From RGIG3009 sp045541305 (GTDB lineage: Bacteria > Bacillota > Clostridia > Oscillospirales > Acutalibacteraceae): a stretch of 14,892 nucleotides of DNA. The notes under the pieces were generated by a model. The model was not told the DNA's origin and ran no database searches. It worked only from the letters and a program-made list of their open reading frames with translations. The position numbers and the translations under genes were made by a program. The stretch lies in contig JAZQIV010000070.1 of the NCBI GenBank assembly GCA_045541305.1, forward strand, positions 1 to 14,892. The letters are read 5' to 3'. Below are positions 13,893-14,892 of this stretch, one piece after another. Position 1 is the stretch's first letter. Each line of letters opens with the position of its first letter.

Positions 13893-14531
13893 CTACTTTT
13901 CTTGATTTATCAAATAGGAAAGTGCCATCAGGCTATCGCCCAAATGGACGTTTTCCACCAACACATGCGGATAATGCATGGCAATATCATAGTGACTGTA
14001 ATTCCAAAAAGCCTTAACTCCGCTTCCAACCAAGCGTTCCACCAGATGCGGCGCCGCTTCTTTCGGAATACACAAAATTGCCAGCTGCGGATGATGCTCC
14101 GCACAAAACGCTTCCAGTTCATCGGTGGATTGCACCGTGATATCGTGGATCGTTTGCCCGATCAAGGAAGGAGCATCGTCAAAAATCCCATCCAAGCGAA
14201 CACCCTTGCCCGCAAAATTCATGTGATTTATCAAAGCATGTCCCAGGTTGCCCGCCCCGAGAATAATGGCAGGGGTCAGCTGATCCATACCGAGAATGTG
14301 GTACAGCTCGTCGTACAATTGCTCCACCAAATAGCCGTAGCCTTGCTGCCCAAATTCGCCGAAGCAATTGAGATCCTGCCGGATCTGCGAAGCGGTTAAG
14401 CCCATGCGCTCCGCCAACTCGCGCGATGAAATTCGTACCACCCCGTTTTCTTTCAAATCATATAAGAAACGGTAATAGCGCGGAAGGCGACGCACGACCG
14501 ACATGGATATCGAAGTTTCCTTGGATGCCAT
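13893..14531 (-). CDS. rex: Redox-sensing transcriptional repressor Rex
   Basis: Rex senses the NADH/NAD+ ratio and represses fermentation and respiration genes when NADH is low. The 212-residue product has the N-terminal winged helix with RRLPRYYRFL (14-23), RISSRELAERMGLTASQIRQD (33-53) and the strongly conserved FGEFGQQGYGY (57-67). The Rossmann motif is ILGAGNLGHAL (90-100). The swapped C-terminal helix ends ALSYLINQEK. The ATG at 14531 is chosen over 14537 because AAGGGAG lies six bases upstream of it; the earlier ATG would touch the ribosome site. It follows aconitase by 12 bases and precedes the HprK-like gene by 8 bases. No obvious Rex operator (TTGTGAA-n6-TTCACAA type) was found in the window, so its own targets are elsewhere or upstream. 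Confidence 0.96.
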   Translation of the reverse strand: MASKETSISMSVVRRLPRYYRFLYDLKENGVVRISSRELAERMGLTASQIRQDLNCFGEFGQQGYGYLVEQLYDELYHILGMDQLTPAIILGAGNLGHALINHMNFAGKGVRLDGIFDDAPSLIGQTIHDITVQSTDELEAFCAEHHPQLAILCIPKEAAPHLVERLVGSGVKAFWNYSHYDIAMHYPHVLVENVHLGDSLMALSYLINQEK

Positions 14532-14543
14532 ACGCATCTCCCT

Positions 14544-14892
14544 TTACAAATTTTGTTGCCGCGTGTAATCCAACAAACCTCCGGCAAGCAACATGGCAAT
14601 TTGCCGCTCTGAGAAACCGGCATTCAGCGCGATCTCTTCACCGGTCGTTTCATTTTTTAACACCGGCGCTTCACCACGTTGCAGACGTTCGCGCACGTTC
14701 GGCAATGTTAAACGGTCGCCCAAAGAAATGCGATCATAATCCGCCTCGTTCACAAACGTCAGCGGCAAAATACCGGCATTGATCAAGTTTGCGACGTGAA
14801 TACGCGCAAACGACTTCACAATAACCGCCTTGATTCCGAGATACAACGGTGCCAACGCCGCGTGTTCACGCGAACTGCCCTGACCGTAGTTG
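14544..14892 (-). CDS. acn: Aconitate hydratase, C-terminal part (runs off the window)
   Basis: The visible 115 C-terminal residues begin NYGQGSSREHAALAPLYLG, the swivel-domain active-site segment of aconitases, in which the Ser-Ser-Arg loop binds substrate. KSFARIHVANLINAGILPL follows. The wording fits the bacterial aconitate hydratase of the Aquifex/Clostridia type better than the isopropylmalate isomerase small subunit, which usually reads GCGSSREHAP. It converts citrate to isocitrate, feeding 2-oxoglutarate and glutamate synthesis. The gene ends 12 bases before rex, suggesting cotranscription. The 4Fe-4S ligands and start lie outside the window. Confidence 0.88.
   Translation of the reverse strand, partial: NYGQGSSREHAALAPLYLGIKAVIVKSFARIHVANLINAGILPLTFVNEADYDRISLGDRLTLPNVRERLQRGEAPVLKNETTGEEIALNAGFSERQIAMLLAGGLLDYTRQQNL

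Noticed and set aside
13794..14399. 201-codon plus-strand open frame opposite rex
   Set aside because: Rex is unambiguous on the other strand. The composition of the shadow frame is unlike a real protein.
1..14892. CRISPR arrays, insertion sequences, riboswitches and Rex operators
   Set aside because: No regularly spaced repeats, transposase genes, recognisable riboswitch cores or TTGTGAA-type palindromes were seen. Leaders before the plus-strand genes are too short for most riboswitches.

Overview
The window looks like a chromosomal segment of an anaerobic Clostridia bacterium, probably from the Ruminococcaceae/Oscillospiraceae side. The evidence is a SCIFF peptide with its radical-SAM maturase (a near-hallmark of Clostridia), a Rex redox repressor, an EcfA1-type ATPase, strong Shine-Dalgarno sites and six sigma-A promoters whose spacers are all exactly 17 bp. 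Nearly every base is accounted for, and no gap without a gene exceeds about 160 bases.

Left block (1-4327, minus strand): a strong promoter at the 3' end of a uridine-phosphorylase-type gene drives ruvC-ruvA-ruvB (Holliday junction processing), then a class I SAM methyltransferase and the start of an EcfA1 vitamin-transporter ATPase, all tightly packed. The phosphorylase has its own promoter, which lies inside a near-perfect palindrome together with the divergent promoter of the next gene.

Middle block (4433-10499, plus strand): an ABC-F ribosome-associated ATPase, a pyridoxamine/pyridoxal kinase, tRNA-Val(GAC) with a consensus promoter and a terminator, then a three-gene unit. That unit is a SCIFF precursor, a hairpin attenuator, the SCIFF maturase and a nearly abutting PLP-dependent Orn/Lys/Arg-decarboxylase-fold enzyme. 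Arginine codon use in the last two genes, especially the decarboxylase-like one, differs from the neighbours, so this unit may have been acquired beside the tRNA gene.

Right block (10573-14892, minus strand): an apparent operon reading aconitase (C-terminus only) - rex - HPr-kinase-like protein - PqqD-like RRE protein - S24/S26 signal-peptidase-like protein - ABC exporter. It converges on the SCIFF unit at one shared bidirectional terminator. The kinase, RRE protein, protease and exporter resemble the accessory half of a lasso-peptide or SynChlorMet-type RiPP cluster, but no precursor and no cyclase are visible. They are physically coupled to a NADH-sensing repressor.

The two most interesting items are this precursor-less peptide-handling module under Rex linkage, and the atypical SCIFF peptide. 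The SCIFF has glycine where the characterised homologue has the crosslinked threonine, plus an extra cysteine, and is coupled to a PLP enzyme.
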